Source of the DNA: Paenibacillus donghaensis
Lineage (GTDB): Bacteria > Bacillota > Bacilli > Paenibacillales > Paenibacillaceae
Length of the DNA: 64,000 nt
Direction: 5' to 3'
NCBI RefSeq assembly: GCF_002192415.1
Contig: NZ_CP021780.1
Coordinates: 1,364,001-1,428,000 of the forward strand
Shown one piece after another: positions 41,674 through 49,376 of this stretch. Positions within the stretch are counted from its first letter, which is position 1; every line of letters starts with the position of its first letter. The translations under genes were made by a program, and so were the position numbers. The notes below the pieces were generated by a model that was given only the letters and a program-made list of their open reading frames with translations, had not been told where the DNA came from and searched no databases.

Positions 41674-43110
41674 ATGAACAAAAGATCATTAAAAACACAG
41701 TTCATGTTTACCTTTATTTTAATTATCGCAACCAGCGCGGCAGCAACAGTGCTTACTTATTTCATCGCTGCACAGCTGTTCGCCAGGATCGACAATAAGC
41801 TGGTGTATCCGGCCAACCATTACGAGAAGCAGCTCCCGGTGATAGAAGCATGGATTACTAGGGAGAATACGGCGCTGCTTGACCCGCAGGGGCAGCAGCG
41901 GCTGGAAGAGCATATCCCGCTGCAAGAGATTCTGTACCGGGTGCTGGACCGTGAAGGCGGGACCGTATACGGCACGATGAATGACAGCTGGACCGTGGAT
42001 AGAACGGAGCTGTATAAGTTGTTGAATACCACCACCGGCCAGCAGGGTCGTTATATCCGCACGGTTCCGGTCATTACGGAAGACGGCGTGATTGCCGGAG
42101 CGGTTCAGCTGTCCTACCGGCTGAAGACCAGCTTCGTGAAAGACTCCGGCAACTGGTGGCTTACCTTGATCTTCGCGGGGGCGATCATCTCCCCGTTTCT
42201 ATATATCGCCCTGTTTACATGGATCTTCTCCCGCAGATTCACGCGCAATATCAACCAGCCCTTACAGCTGCTGATGGACGCTTCGCGCAAGATCCAAGCC
42301 AAGGATCTGGACTTCGACATTCCTTATGTGGCCGATAATGAGCTGGGCCGCTTATGCGCCGCTTTTAGCGAAATGAAGGGTGAGCTGGGCCGCTCGCTCT
42401 CGGCGCAGTGGCGGATGGAGCAGGAACGGATGGAAATGGTAGAGTCTCTAGCCCATGATCTGAAGGCTCCACTGGCTATTATCCGGGGTTACTGTGAAGC
42501 GCTGATGGAATTCTCGGAGGTGGACCAGGCCAAGCGGGAGCGATATCTTGGAGTGATCAAGGACAGTGCCGACCAGAGCACGAAGCTGGTGCATCAAATG
42601 TTATATACCTCTGAACTGGAGCGGTCCGGTGCTGCCCCTAAGCTGCTGCCGGTTCCGTTGCATGAATTTCTTAGCCACAAAGCAGGTGTCTACCAGCTTC
42701 AGGCAAGGCAGCAGGGCAGCACACTGGAACTTGTACTTACGGCCGATGACAGCCTGACACTCGATACCGATGTGGAGAAACTGGAGCGTATTCTGGATAA
42801 TGTGGTTTCCAACAGCCTGGAGCATACCCCGGCAGGAGGTACGGTCACTCTGTCTGTTAAACAGGAGGAGAACGGAGACGTTGTGTTTGACATCTGTGAT
42901 ACAGGCACAGGCTTCAGCCCCAAGGACAAGGATAAAGCCTTTCAGAAGTTCTACCGGGGAGATGAGGCCAGAGGAGGGAAAGGCGGTCATTCCGGTCTTG
43001 GTCTCTACATTGCCAGAGAACTGGCCGGACGTCTCGGCGGCTCGCTGGAGCTGCTGGACAACCTGGCCGGAGGGGCTTGCGTCAGACTTCGGCTGCCACA
43101 ATACCTCTGA
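41674..43110 (+). CDS. sensor histidine kinase of the immunity operon
   Basis: A 478-residue kinase: TM1 about 9-33, an extracellular domain of about 125 residues, TM2 about 161-185, HAMP, HisKA box ESLAHDLKAPLAIIRGYCEA with His261, and an HATPase domain with VVSNSLEHT, DTGTGFS and GGHSGLGLYIAREL. AAGGAGAG stands eight bases before ATG 41674; the open frame extends much further upstream but only as overlap with the regulator gene. The extracellular domain is of the size seen in NisK/SpaK-like peptide sensors. Confidence 0.9.
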   Translation: MNKRSLKTQFMFTFILIIATSAAATVLTYFIAAQLFARIDNKLVYPANHYEKQLPVIEAWITRENTALLDPQGQQRLEEHIPLQEILYRVLDREGGTVYGTMNDSWTVDRTELYKLLNTTTGQQGRYIRTVPVITEDGVIAGAVQLSYRLKTSFVKDSGNWWLTLIFAGAIISPFLYIALFTWIFSRRFTRNINQPLQLLMDASRKIQAKDLDFDIPYVADNELGRLCAAFSEMKGELGRSLSAQWRMEQERMEMVESLAHDLKAPLAIIRGYCEALMEFSEVDQAKRERYLGVIKDSADQSTKLVHQMLYTSELERSGAAPKLLPVPLHEFLSHKAGVYQLQARQQGSTLELVLTADDSLTLDTDVEKLERILDNVVSNSLEHTPAGGTVTLSVKQEENGDVVFDICDTGTGFSPKDKDKAFQKFYRGDEARGGKGGHSGLGLYIARELAGRLGGSLELLDNLAGGACVRLRLPQYL

Positions 43111-43194
43111 TCAAGTTAGAGTGTCCTGCAGCAATGTTATCTATTGCATTTTCAGTTCCCGGCGCTAGATGGTATGATAGGAAACGGGGTGAAT

Positions 43195-43860
43195 ATGAAT
43201 ATGAATAATAAGACAACCAATCCGGAAGTAGACAATAAGGAAGAAGCAGTCCATCCGGGGGAAGCGGACAATGCCCAGGAGCCGATGTCCGAGGAGAATC
43301 TGAATGAGCTGCTTAAGGCGGTTCACCACAACGGCCTTGTAGCTCTGAAGATGCACTTCAAGGAAGTGGAAGGACAGCTGGTGAAGCTGGATGCTTATGG
43401 CCCGGTGTTTGTTTTTCATGTTAAGAATGATGCCGGTGAGGTCTATTCCTGCGGGTTTTTTCTGCGCGAGCTGATCGCAAGGTTCCAGTCCGGCAACAAT
43501 CCATCGGTATGGATGGCTTCATTCTTCGTTGATCTGATGAAGACGGAGGGCGGCAAAGCTCTTCCACAGCCGGCTGGAAGTGAAGATGAAGCCAAAGCCA
43601 TAATCGACAATGTATTGGTTCCCAAATGCATCGCGGAGATTACCGAAGAATTTGCTCCTGAGCAAATCCATGCAGGTCTGGCCTGGAATGAGCAGTTCGG
43701 ACCGGTATTCGAAGCCGGGTTCCCGGCAATCACTGCAGGCAATAATGTCTGTGCAATCCCGCTGCACCTGTTGTATACGCATTTGCAGCTGAACCGTGAT
43801 CCGGTGGAGCTGCTGCTTCAAGGCTTGTACAACATCCGCAAGGAACACGGAATGGAATAA
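43195..43860 (+). CDS. hypothetical cytoplasmic protein
   Basis: A 221-residue protein I do not recognise. The first ~35 residues are polar and acidic (NKTTNPEVDNKEEAVHPGEA). The rest looks globular with LVALKMHFKEVEGQLVKLDA and GPVFVFHVKNDAGEVYSCGF, which may be paired beta strands, and a helical C-terminus. No signal peptide or membrane segment. GGGGTG precedes ATG 43195 by three bases; ATG 43201 is an equally good start by spacing. It is about 85 bases after the kinase gene. A MITE lies between its stop and its terminator. Confidence 0.7.
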   Translation: MNMNNKTTNPEVDNKEEAVHPGEADNAQEPMSEENLNELLKAVHHNGLVALKMHFKEVEGQLVKLDAYGPVFVFHVKNDAGEVYSCGFFLRELIARFQSGNNPSVWMASFFVDLMKTEGGKALPQPAGSEDEAKAIIDNVLVPKCIAEITEEFAPEQIHAGLAWNEQFGPVFEAGFPAITAGNNVCAIPLHLLYTHLQLNRDPVELLLQGLYNIRKEHGME

Positions 43861-43871
43861 AGTTAAGACTC

Positions 43872-44180
43872 GTTACTGCTTAGGTCCCTTTGAGGATGTG
43901 AATGCTGCACTAGATCCTTTCAAAGAAATTAGATGCGAAAACGCACTTAATTTCAACGCAAACGGCTGTTAGAAGGTAAATAAGTGCGAATATGCAACTA
44001 ATTACGAGTAAATTGCTTGTTCAGCGCTCAGAATCGGAAATTAAGTGCATTATGGCACTTATTTGCTTCAAAACGGGAAAAATTGGTGAATTAGATGCAG
44101 TTTCGCAACTAATTCCGTGATTGGACTGATGTGGCGATCAAAATTTGATGCTCCTTTCCTATGGGGTCCTAAGTAGTAAC
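43872..44180 (+). mobile_element. MITE copy 3, solitary, IS66-like ends
   Basis: A 309-bp non-coding element starting GTTACTGCTTAGGTCCC and ending GGGTCCTAAGTAGTAAC, flanked by the perfect 8-bp duplication TAAGACTC (43864-43871 and 44181-44188). Its ends match those of the IS66 element at 36155-37757. Inside are four palindromic units near 43928, 43977, 44037 and 44091, such as AATTAGATGCGAAAACGCAC followed by TTAATT. It was inserted between the stop codon of the upstream gene and that gene's terminator. Confidence 0.92.
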
Positions 44181-44205
44181 TAAGACTCTAGCTATTCAGT
44201 GCAGG

Positions 44206-44232
44206 CCCTCGGAATCCTCCGAGGGTCTTTTT
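44206..44232 (+). terminator. rho-independent terminator
   Basis: CCCTCGGA pairs with TCCGAGGG around ATCC and is followed by TCTTTTT. It is the natural terminator of the hypothetical gene upstream, displaced by about 310 bases when the MITE inserted. Confidence 0.85.
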
Positions 44233-44241
44233 CTAAATATA

Positions 44242-44960
44242 GCGTGCCCAGAGGCACGCGTTATCTAGTTGGTGAAAGTCCAACCCAAGGAGGGGCCAAG
44301 CCACCTTTGTAGCTAGGATGCTTGCGCATGGCGAAATCTGTGTGTAAAAGCGCATCGACAAAAGTACCTGTCAGAGATAGGGCGAGCAACGACCCAGGCC
44401 GCAACACCAAGTGAATCCTGCCGCGTCGTCAAAAAGGCCCTGCAAAGGGGAAAAGAAGGAGCCGAGTCTCGTGTATTTAGACGAAGGCCAAGGAAACTGT
44501 ATAGAACTTGGAACCACAGTGAAGAACCTTCCGGCGTATAGGGAACGGCATGGGTTGAAAGATAGCGCAGTGAACTGGGGAGACCCTCCCCTGCACGGGA
44601 TTATTTTTTTTTTTTAGAAACCGTAAATAGACGCTCTATAAGCCCAAAAGGCGAAGTGAACCGTCTGCAGGAAGGGAGTCCGAGGGGCTCATAGTACCGA
44701 AGAACCTAAGGACAACATAACCTTAGGGAGGGAAGGGGCCCTGCTTTGTTCATGTTTGACCAAGAGGTACGAGTTCGTGAATGCCAAAAGGCTAACGACA
44801 CGCAAGAAAATGCTCAATAACTCTAAGGGGAAACTAGGTCATGAGGCCAAAGTCAATAGGCTGCATGCCCATGAATGACGAACATCGGAAAGCCGTATGA
44901 GGGAAAACCTCACGTACGGTTTGATGAGGAGGGGCTGGTCAGGCCAGTCCTTTACTCTAG
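44242..44960 (+). mobile_element. ORF-less group II intron
   Basis: A ~720-base structured element with no open frame for a reverse transcriptase. The 5' part contains CTAGTTGGTGAAAGTCCAAC and GGCGAGCAACGACCCAGGCC, typical of bacterial group II domain I. Domain V is readable at 44890-44923: AGCCGTATGAGG, a GAAAA loop, then CCTCACGTACGGTTT, with the AGC triad intact. Domain VI follows and the 3' end is CCTTTACTCTAG. The pre-ORF segment GTCCGAGGGGCTCATAGTACCG (shortened) is present, but the protein gene is gone, and a T13 run sits in the middle. It lies just after a terminator, a common site for class C introns. It could only move using a protein from another copy. Confidence 0.8.
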
Positions 44961-44980
44961 AGAAACTATATGTTTCACAA

Positions 44981-45051
44981 TATCCTTTATCCTTCTATTT
45001 CTCGCAGAAACGGTTACCGTCCCTAAAAGGACGGCGAAGCCGTTTCTACTT
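44981..45051 (+). repeat. ~100-bp palindromic repeat, family B, copy 1 (short)
   Basis: The core TTTATCCTTCTATTTCTCGC is followed by AGAAACGG, an inner hairpin ACCGTCC/GGACGGC, and GAAGCCGTTTCTACTTG. AGAAACGG and CCGTTTCT form the outer stem. Related copies are at 54433-54536 and 58563-58668 in the same orientation. Confidence 0.75.
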
Positions 45052-45113
45052 GATGCCTGTCCCCGCCATGTAGCCCCCAATCAGAGTTTCAGCTAAGCCC
45101 GGTTCCAGAAGTT

Positions 45114-45143
45114 GTATAAAAAGAGGTCTTCCAGCAAATAGTA
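45114..45143 (+). promoter_or_regulatory. possible forespore (sigma-G) promoter of the first ger operon
   Basis: GTATA and AATAGTA are 18 bases apart, resembling the sigma-G consensus (GHATR, 18 bases, CATNHTA) with two mismatches in the -10. It is 17 bases before the first GerA start codon. Germination receptor operons are known to be sigma-G dependent in Bacillus. Confidence 0.4.
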
Positions 45144-45160
45144 TCGTCATGGAGGTGTAG

Positions 45161-46690
45161 ATGATGCCTACGGCGAGAACTGAATCAGACCCCCTCAAAT
45201 CTAAAAATCTAGCAGACAATCTGGCTAAGCTTACCGATTCGCTCGGGCACAGCCCAGATATCATAGTCCGCAAATTCACGCCGCTGTCAATTCAGGCGGA
45301 AATCGCCGCGGTGTTCATGGAAGGGCTGGTTGAACAAGAACTGGTTGAGGACTTTCTGAAGGATATGATGGTCTTTGAGCGCTTCCCGGATACACAGCCT
45401 TCCTCCGTCGAGGCTATGTTCGACTTGATGAAGCACAAGACGAGAGGTGTAGGCGAGAAGAACTGTCTTAAAGAATGGAACCATTTATTTGAGGCGCTGC
45501 TGTCCGGAAGTACGGTCATTCTGGTGGACGGCATCAGCGAGGCCTTAAGCAGCAATACAAGCGGGGGTGAGGTCCGCACAGTAACAGAAGCTACTACACA
45601 GGTCTCCATTCGTGGACCGAAGGAGAGCTTCACAGAATCACTCGGAACCAACCTGTCGCTGGTGCGCCGCAAGATCAAAAGCCCGAATCTGTGGGTGGAG
45701 AGCATGAAGATTGGCGATGTTACCCAAACCGAAGTTTCGATTATGTATATGCATGGTATCGTAAATGAGGATATTCTCGCAGAATTACGCAAGAAGCTGC
45801 AGGCGATACACGTAGATGCCATTCTGGAATCAGGCTACATTGAGCAGCTGATTGAGGAGAATGTGTATTCTCCGCTGCCCACCTTATTTAATACAGAACG
45901 CCCTGATAGTGTGGCAGGCAATCTGCTGGAGGGCAGAATAGCCATATTTGTGGACGGAACACCGTTTGTGCTAATCGCGCCTACGACATTTTTTATGTTT
46001 TTTCATGCGGTTGAGGATTACTACCAGCGGTTTGATATCTCGACCCTGATTCGAATCCTACGGCTGATATGCCTGATGATCTCCTTATTTGGACCGGCTG
46101 TGTTTGTGGCTACCCTTACCTTTCATCAGGAAATGATTCCAACCTCCCTTTTAATCAATCTGGCCTCCCAACGGGAAGGTGTTCCTTTTCCAACCTTTAT
46201 TGAGGCGGTCATTATGGAGCTTACCTTTGAGATTATCCGCGAGGCCGGTATCCGCATGCCTTCCCCGATTGGTCAGACTGTATCGATCATCGGCGGTTTG
46301 GTGCTGGGACAGGCAGCGGTCCAAGCGGGGATCGTCTCTCCAGCGATGGTCATCGTTGTTTCGCTGACGGGTATTTCCAGCTTTACCACTCCTGCCTTTA
46401 ATATGGCGCTTTCTGTACGCGTTCTCCGGTTCATCATCATGTTTATTGCCGCTTTTATGGGGCTCTACGGAATCACCATATTTATGTTTATCCTGATTGC
46501 CCATATGTGCAGTTTGAGATCGCTTGGTTTTCCATTTATGTCTCCCTTCGGACCGTTTATTGCTGAGAATCAGAAGGATACCCTATTGCGTGTGCCTTTG
46601 AATCGGATGAGGAAACGGCCGCGCCTGGTCAGCCAAAAGAATAAAATACGCCTTGAAACCGAGGGGGACTCTAGGGGAGATCGACAATGA
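45161..46690 (+). CDS. GerA-type spore germination receptor A subunit
   Basis: A 509-residue GerA/SpoVAF-family protein. A soluble N-terminal part of about 290 residues contains VLVDGISEALSSN, VSIRGPKESFTESLGTNLSL and the strongly conserved NTERPDSVAGNLLEGRIAIF. It is followed by about five hydrophobic segments (290-470), including REAGIRMPSPIGQTVSIIGG and VLGQAAVQAGIVSPA. It is part of the nutrient receptor in the spore inner membrane. GGAGGTG precedes the ATG. The GerC gene starts in its stop (ATGA overlap). Confidence 0.92.
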   Translation: MMPTARTESDPLKSKNLADNLAKLTDSLGHSPDIIVRKFTPLSIQAEIAAVFMEGLVEQELVEDFLKDMMVFERFPDTQPSSVEAMFDLMKHKTRGVGEKNCLKEWNHLFEALLSGSTVILVDGISEALSSNTSGGEVRTVTEATTQVSIRGPKESFTESLGTNLSLVRRKIKSPNLWVESMKIGDVTQTEVSIMYMHGIVNEDILAELRKKLQAIHVDAILESGYIEQLIEENVYSPLPTLFNTERPDSVAGNLLEGRIAIFVDGTPFVLIAPTTFFMFFHAVEDYYQRFDISTLIRILRLICLMISLFGPAVFVATLTFHQEMIPTSLLINLASQREGVPFPTFIEAVIMELTFEIIREAGIRMPSPIGQTVSIIGGLVLGQAAVQAGIVSPAMVIVVSLTGISSFTTPAFNMALSVRVLRFIIMFIAAFMGLYGITIFMFILIAHMCSLRSLGFPFMSPFGPFIAENQKDTLLRVPLNRMRKRPRLVSQKNKIRLETEGDSRGDRQ

Positions 46691-47892
46691 AGCTGAAGTG
46701 GATGAAGTCTATCCTTATCTGTCTGTGTTCGGCATCACTGTTGACCGGCTGCTGGAACAGCAGAGAGCTGAATGATCTGTCCATCGTCACCGGAATTGCC
46801 ATTGATCGGGTCCCGGATTCGCAAGAGTACCAGGTTACCTTTCAGATCGTGAACCCCGTATCGACATCAGCCAGCATGGGGGCTGGTATGGGACAGCCCA
46901 CAATTATCAGCTATTCTTCCACGGACAGTACGTTGTTCGGAGCCTTGCGCAAAACCTCCAGAAAAGCTTCCAGACAGCTGTTTTTTGCCCATACCCAGTT
47001 GGTGGTGATTGGCGAGTCGCTGGCGAGGGAGGGGCTTGGCGAGATTTTTGATATTTTCGAAAGATCACATGAGCTGAGGCTCGGCACCGGTGTGCTGATC
47101 TGCAGAGATACGGATGCCGCCGCTGTGATCAAGATATTGATGCCCACCATGTCCATTCCGGCAGTAGGGCTGCTTAAGAAGGCCAAGAACACCTCCAGAT
47201 TATGGGGTGAGAACATCGATGTGGATGTGTTTGAGCTGATCCGGGGCATTACCGGAGCGGGCGATCTGGTAATCAGCGGAGTGGGGATTAAAGGGAATCC
47301 TGTTGAAGGCCGCAAGAAAAGCAATCTTGAAGAGTCTGAGGTAAAGACGCTGGTTGTAATGAGCGGGCTCGCTATCTTCAAAGACGGACGGTTGCAGGAT
47401 TGGCTGGAGGGTCCACAGGCCAGGGGGACGATGTGGGTTCTGGATAAGATGAAAGAAACCAACATCAATATAGATTCAGGGGAAGTGCAGAAGTCCATAG
47501 CGGTGAATATCAATCACTCCAAGACGAATATTAAGGTCGGGATCCATCAAGGCAAGCCTGTCTTTCATATCTATATCGCTGAGGAAGGAACGGTGAATGA
47601 GACCAAAAGCTATGTTGATCTGAGCAGCAGGGAGGAGATTCTTAAATTGGAGCAGGAGCTGGCCAAGCAGACCAAAGCCGAAGTCATGGGGGCTCTGCGG
47701 ACGGCGCAGAAGCTGAAGAGCGATATTTTTAACTTCGGGAACGAACTGGAACGGACGAATCCGGCAGCCTGGAAGACCGTGAAGCAGGATTGGGGACAAC
47801 AATTTGCCGAAGGAGAGCTGGATGTTCAGGTGAAGGCCTATATTCGCAGTACAGGCATGAGAATGAAGCCCTACATGATCAATCCCAACTAA
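46687..47892 (+). CDS. GerC-type germination receptor lipoprotein
   Basis: A 401-residue lipoprotein with signal peptide and lipobox SLLTGCW (Cys22), followed by NSRELNDLSIVTGIAIDRVP, the standard GerC opening. The C-terminal third (GIHQGKPVFHIYIAEEGTVN and VKQDWGQQFAEGELDVQVKA) is the conserved Ger(x)C domain. It anchors the C subunit to the outer face of the spore inner membrane. The order A-C-B differs from the second operon, which is A-B-C. Confidence 0.92.
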   Translation: MKLKWMKSILICLCSASLLTGCWNSRELNDLSIVTGIAIDRVPDSQEYQVTFQIVNPVSTSASMGAGMGQPTIISYSSTDSTLFGALRKTSRKASRQLFFAHTQLVVIGESLAREGLGEIFDIFERSHELRLGTGVLICRDTDAAAVIKILMPTMSIPAVGLLKKAKNTSRLWGENIDVDVFELIRGITGAGDLVISGVGIKGNPVEGRKKSNLEESEVKTLVVMSGLAIFKDGRLQDWLEGPQARGTMWVLDKMKETNINIDSGEVQKSIAVNINHSKTNIKVGIHQGKPVFHIYIAEEGTVNETKSYVDLSSREEILKLEQELAKQTKAEVMGALRTAQKLKSDIFNFGNELERTNPAAWKTVKQDWGQQFAEGELDVQVKAYIRSTGMRMKPYMINPN

Positions 47893-47922
47893 CGAAGGCA
47901 CGCAGCGAAAGGAGGAGAATAC

Positions 47923-49019
47923 TTGTTGAGAAAAGAGGTGATCAGTGCCAATCAGCTGTTCGCGTTGATCGTGCTGTTCGAACTGGGGACAGCCCTGATC
48001 GTGCCGATCGGGCTGCAGAGCGGACATGCGATCTGGATCTCCATCTTGATCGCCCTGCCAGGGGGAATGCTGCTGTATTGGGTGTATACCTACCTGTATC
48101 ACCAATATCCCAAACTGATTATCAGCGGATACACCCAGCGGATTCTGGGCAGAACCCTTGGCTGGCCGCTGAGTTTGCTGTTTATCCCGGTGCTGATGTT
48201 CAATGGCTCAAGGAACCTGAGGGAAGCGGGGGATCTGCTGCGCGCCTCCTCCTATGACCAGACTCCGGTATTCATCATCAATGCGATGATGGTTGTTGCC
48301 GTCATGTATATCCTTTATCAAGGCATAGAGGTATTCGGCCGAACTGCGGAAATTTATGTGCTTGTAATCTTTGTTGTGGGGTAATTTGCTGTTTCGTCGT
48401 AATCGCCGCAGGCCTTGTGAAATTTGACAATCTTTTTCCCCTGCATGGAAAGGACTGGGTGGCCGCGCTGTCGTCTGCATATCCTGATATCTGGATCTTT
48501 CCGTTTGGCGAACTCGTGTGCTTCACGACGATTCTGCCCCACTTGAACAAATCGGTGACGGCCCGCCCGGCAGGGCTGATTGCACTTGGTTTAAGCGGAC
48601 TGCTGCTAAGTTTCACACATGCGATTGAAATAGCAGTTCTTGGAGAAAATATATACAGCCGGACAACATTTCCAATCTTCACAACAATAACTTTGGTGAA
48701 TTTAGCCAATTTCATTCAGCGGCTGGATGCCTTGGTAATACTAACCCTGATTATTGGCGTGTTCTTCAAAATGGCAGTGTATTGCTATGCCGCCATGGCC
48801 ATCACTGCCGATCTGTTCAAAGTGTCGGACAGCCGCCAGTTAGCAATTCCCGTAGGAGTGGTTGTCCTCTTCAGTTCATTTATCAGTGCGGGGAATTACC
48901 CCATTCATATAGATGAGGGAAAAGTGTTCCTGAAATACATATTGCCCTATTTATGTGCTGCAGTACCTATCCTGCTCTTCCTGGTTCACTCCATCCGGAG
49001 AAGATTCGGCCGGGTGTAG
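47923..49019 (+). pseudogene. GerB-type germination permease, frameshifted
   Basis: The first 153 codons (MLRKEVISANQLFALIVLFE through ILYQGIEVFG and LVIFVVG) are the N-terminal half of a GerB amino-acid-permease-like subunit. A TAA at 48382-48384 ends it. The frame one base back continues without a gap as VICCFVVIAAGLVKFDNLFP and on through the remaining membrane segments to 49019. One extra G in the GGGG run at 48378-48381 would restore a 366-residue protein, the normal GerB size. Either a true frameshift or a homopolymer sequencing error. TTG start after AGGAGGA. Confidence 0.85.
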
Positions 49020-49021
49020 GT

Positions 49022-49267
49022 TCATGATTTGCGCTTGCTGTCGCTGCGCTGCCGCTTCTTCTTCCTATAAGAAGCGAACAGCACACTGCACAGGGGCAGC
49101 AGCAGAAAAGCCACCATGATAATCGATTCCTGAAGGGTTGTCGTTGCGAACGCGGACGTAATGGATTGAAGGGAGCCGGCGATGCTCATTCCTGACAGCA
49201 GGTCTACGGAAACAATCATGAGCAGAACCAGCAGGGCGAGCAGGATATAGAGAAATAATATTTTCAT
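49022..49267 (-). CDS. small two-TM protein, possible germination receptor D subunit
   Basis: An 81-residue protein with two hydrophobic segments (about 3-22 and 50-66) and a very basic tail (SYRKKKRQRSDSKRKS). ATG 49267 has GGAGAAGG seven bases upstream; the frame opens seven codons earlier. It lies on the opposite strand between the two germination operons, two bases from the end of GerB. Small proteins with two membrane segments, called D subunits, are known next to some Bacillus GerA-type operons and modulate germination. That identification is by size, topology and place only. Confidence 0.6.
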   Translation of the reverse strand: MKILFLYILLALLVLLMIVSVDLLSGMSIAGSLQSITSAFATTTLQESIIMVAFLLLPLCSVLFASYRKKKRQRSDSKRKS

Positions 49268-49376
49268 AAAGTATCCTTCTCCTTTCACGGGGCTGAAGTC
49301 AGTGTTTCCATTTAGAGCGGAGGATAAACGTCAGGTTGCCCGGTGCTGCTAATCAACTAGTTGGGAGATGATTAGG

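Noticed and set aside
44411..45096. Short frames inside and just after the group II intron
   Set aside because: They follow the structured RNA and lack reverse transcriptase motifs; the region is explained by the intron and repeat family B.
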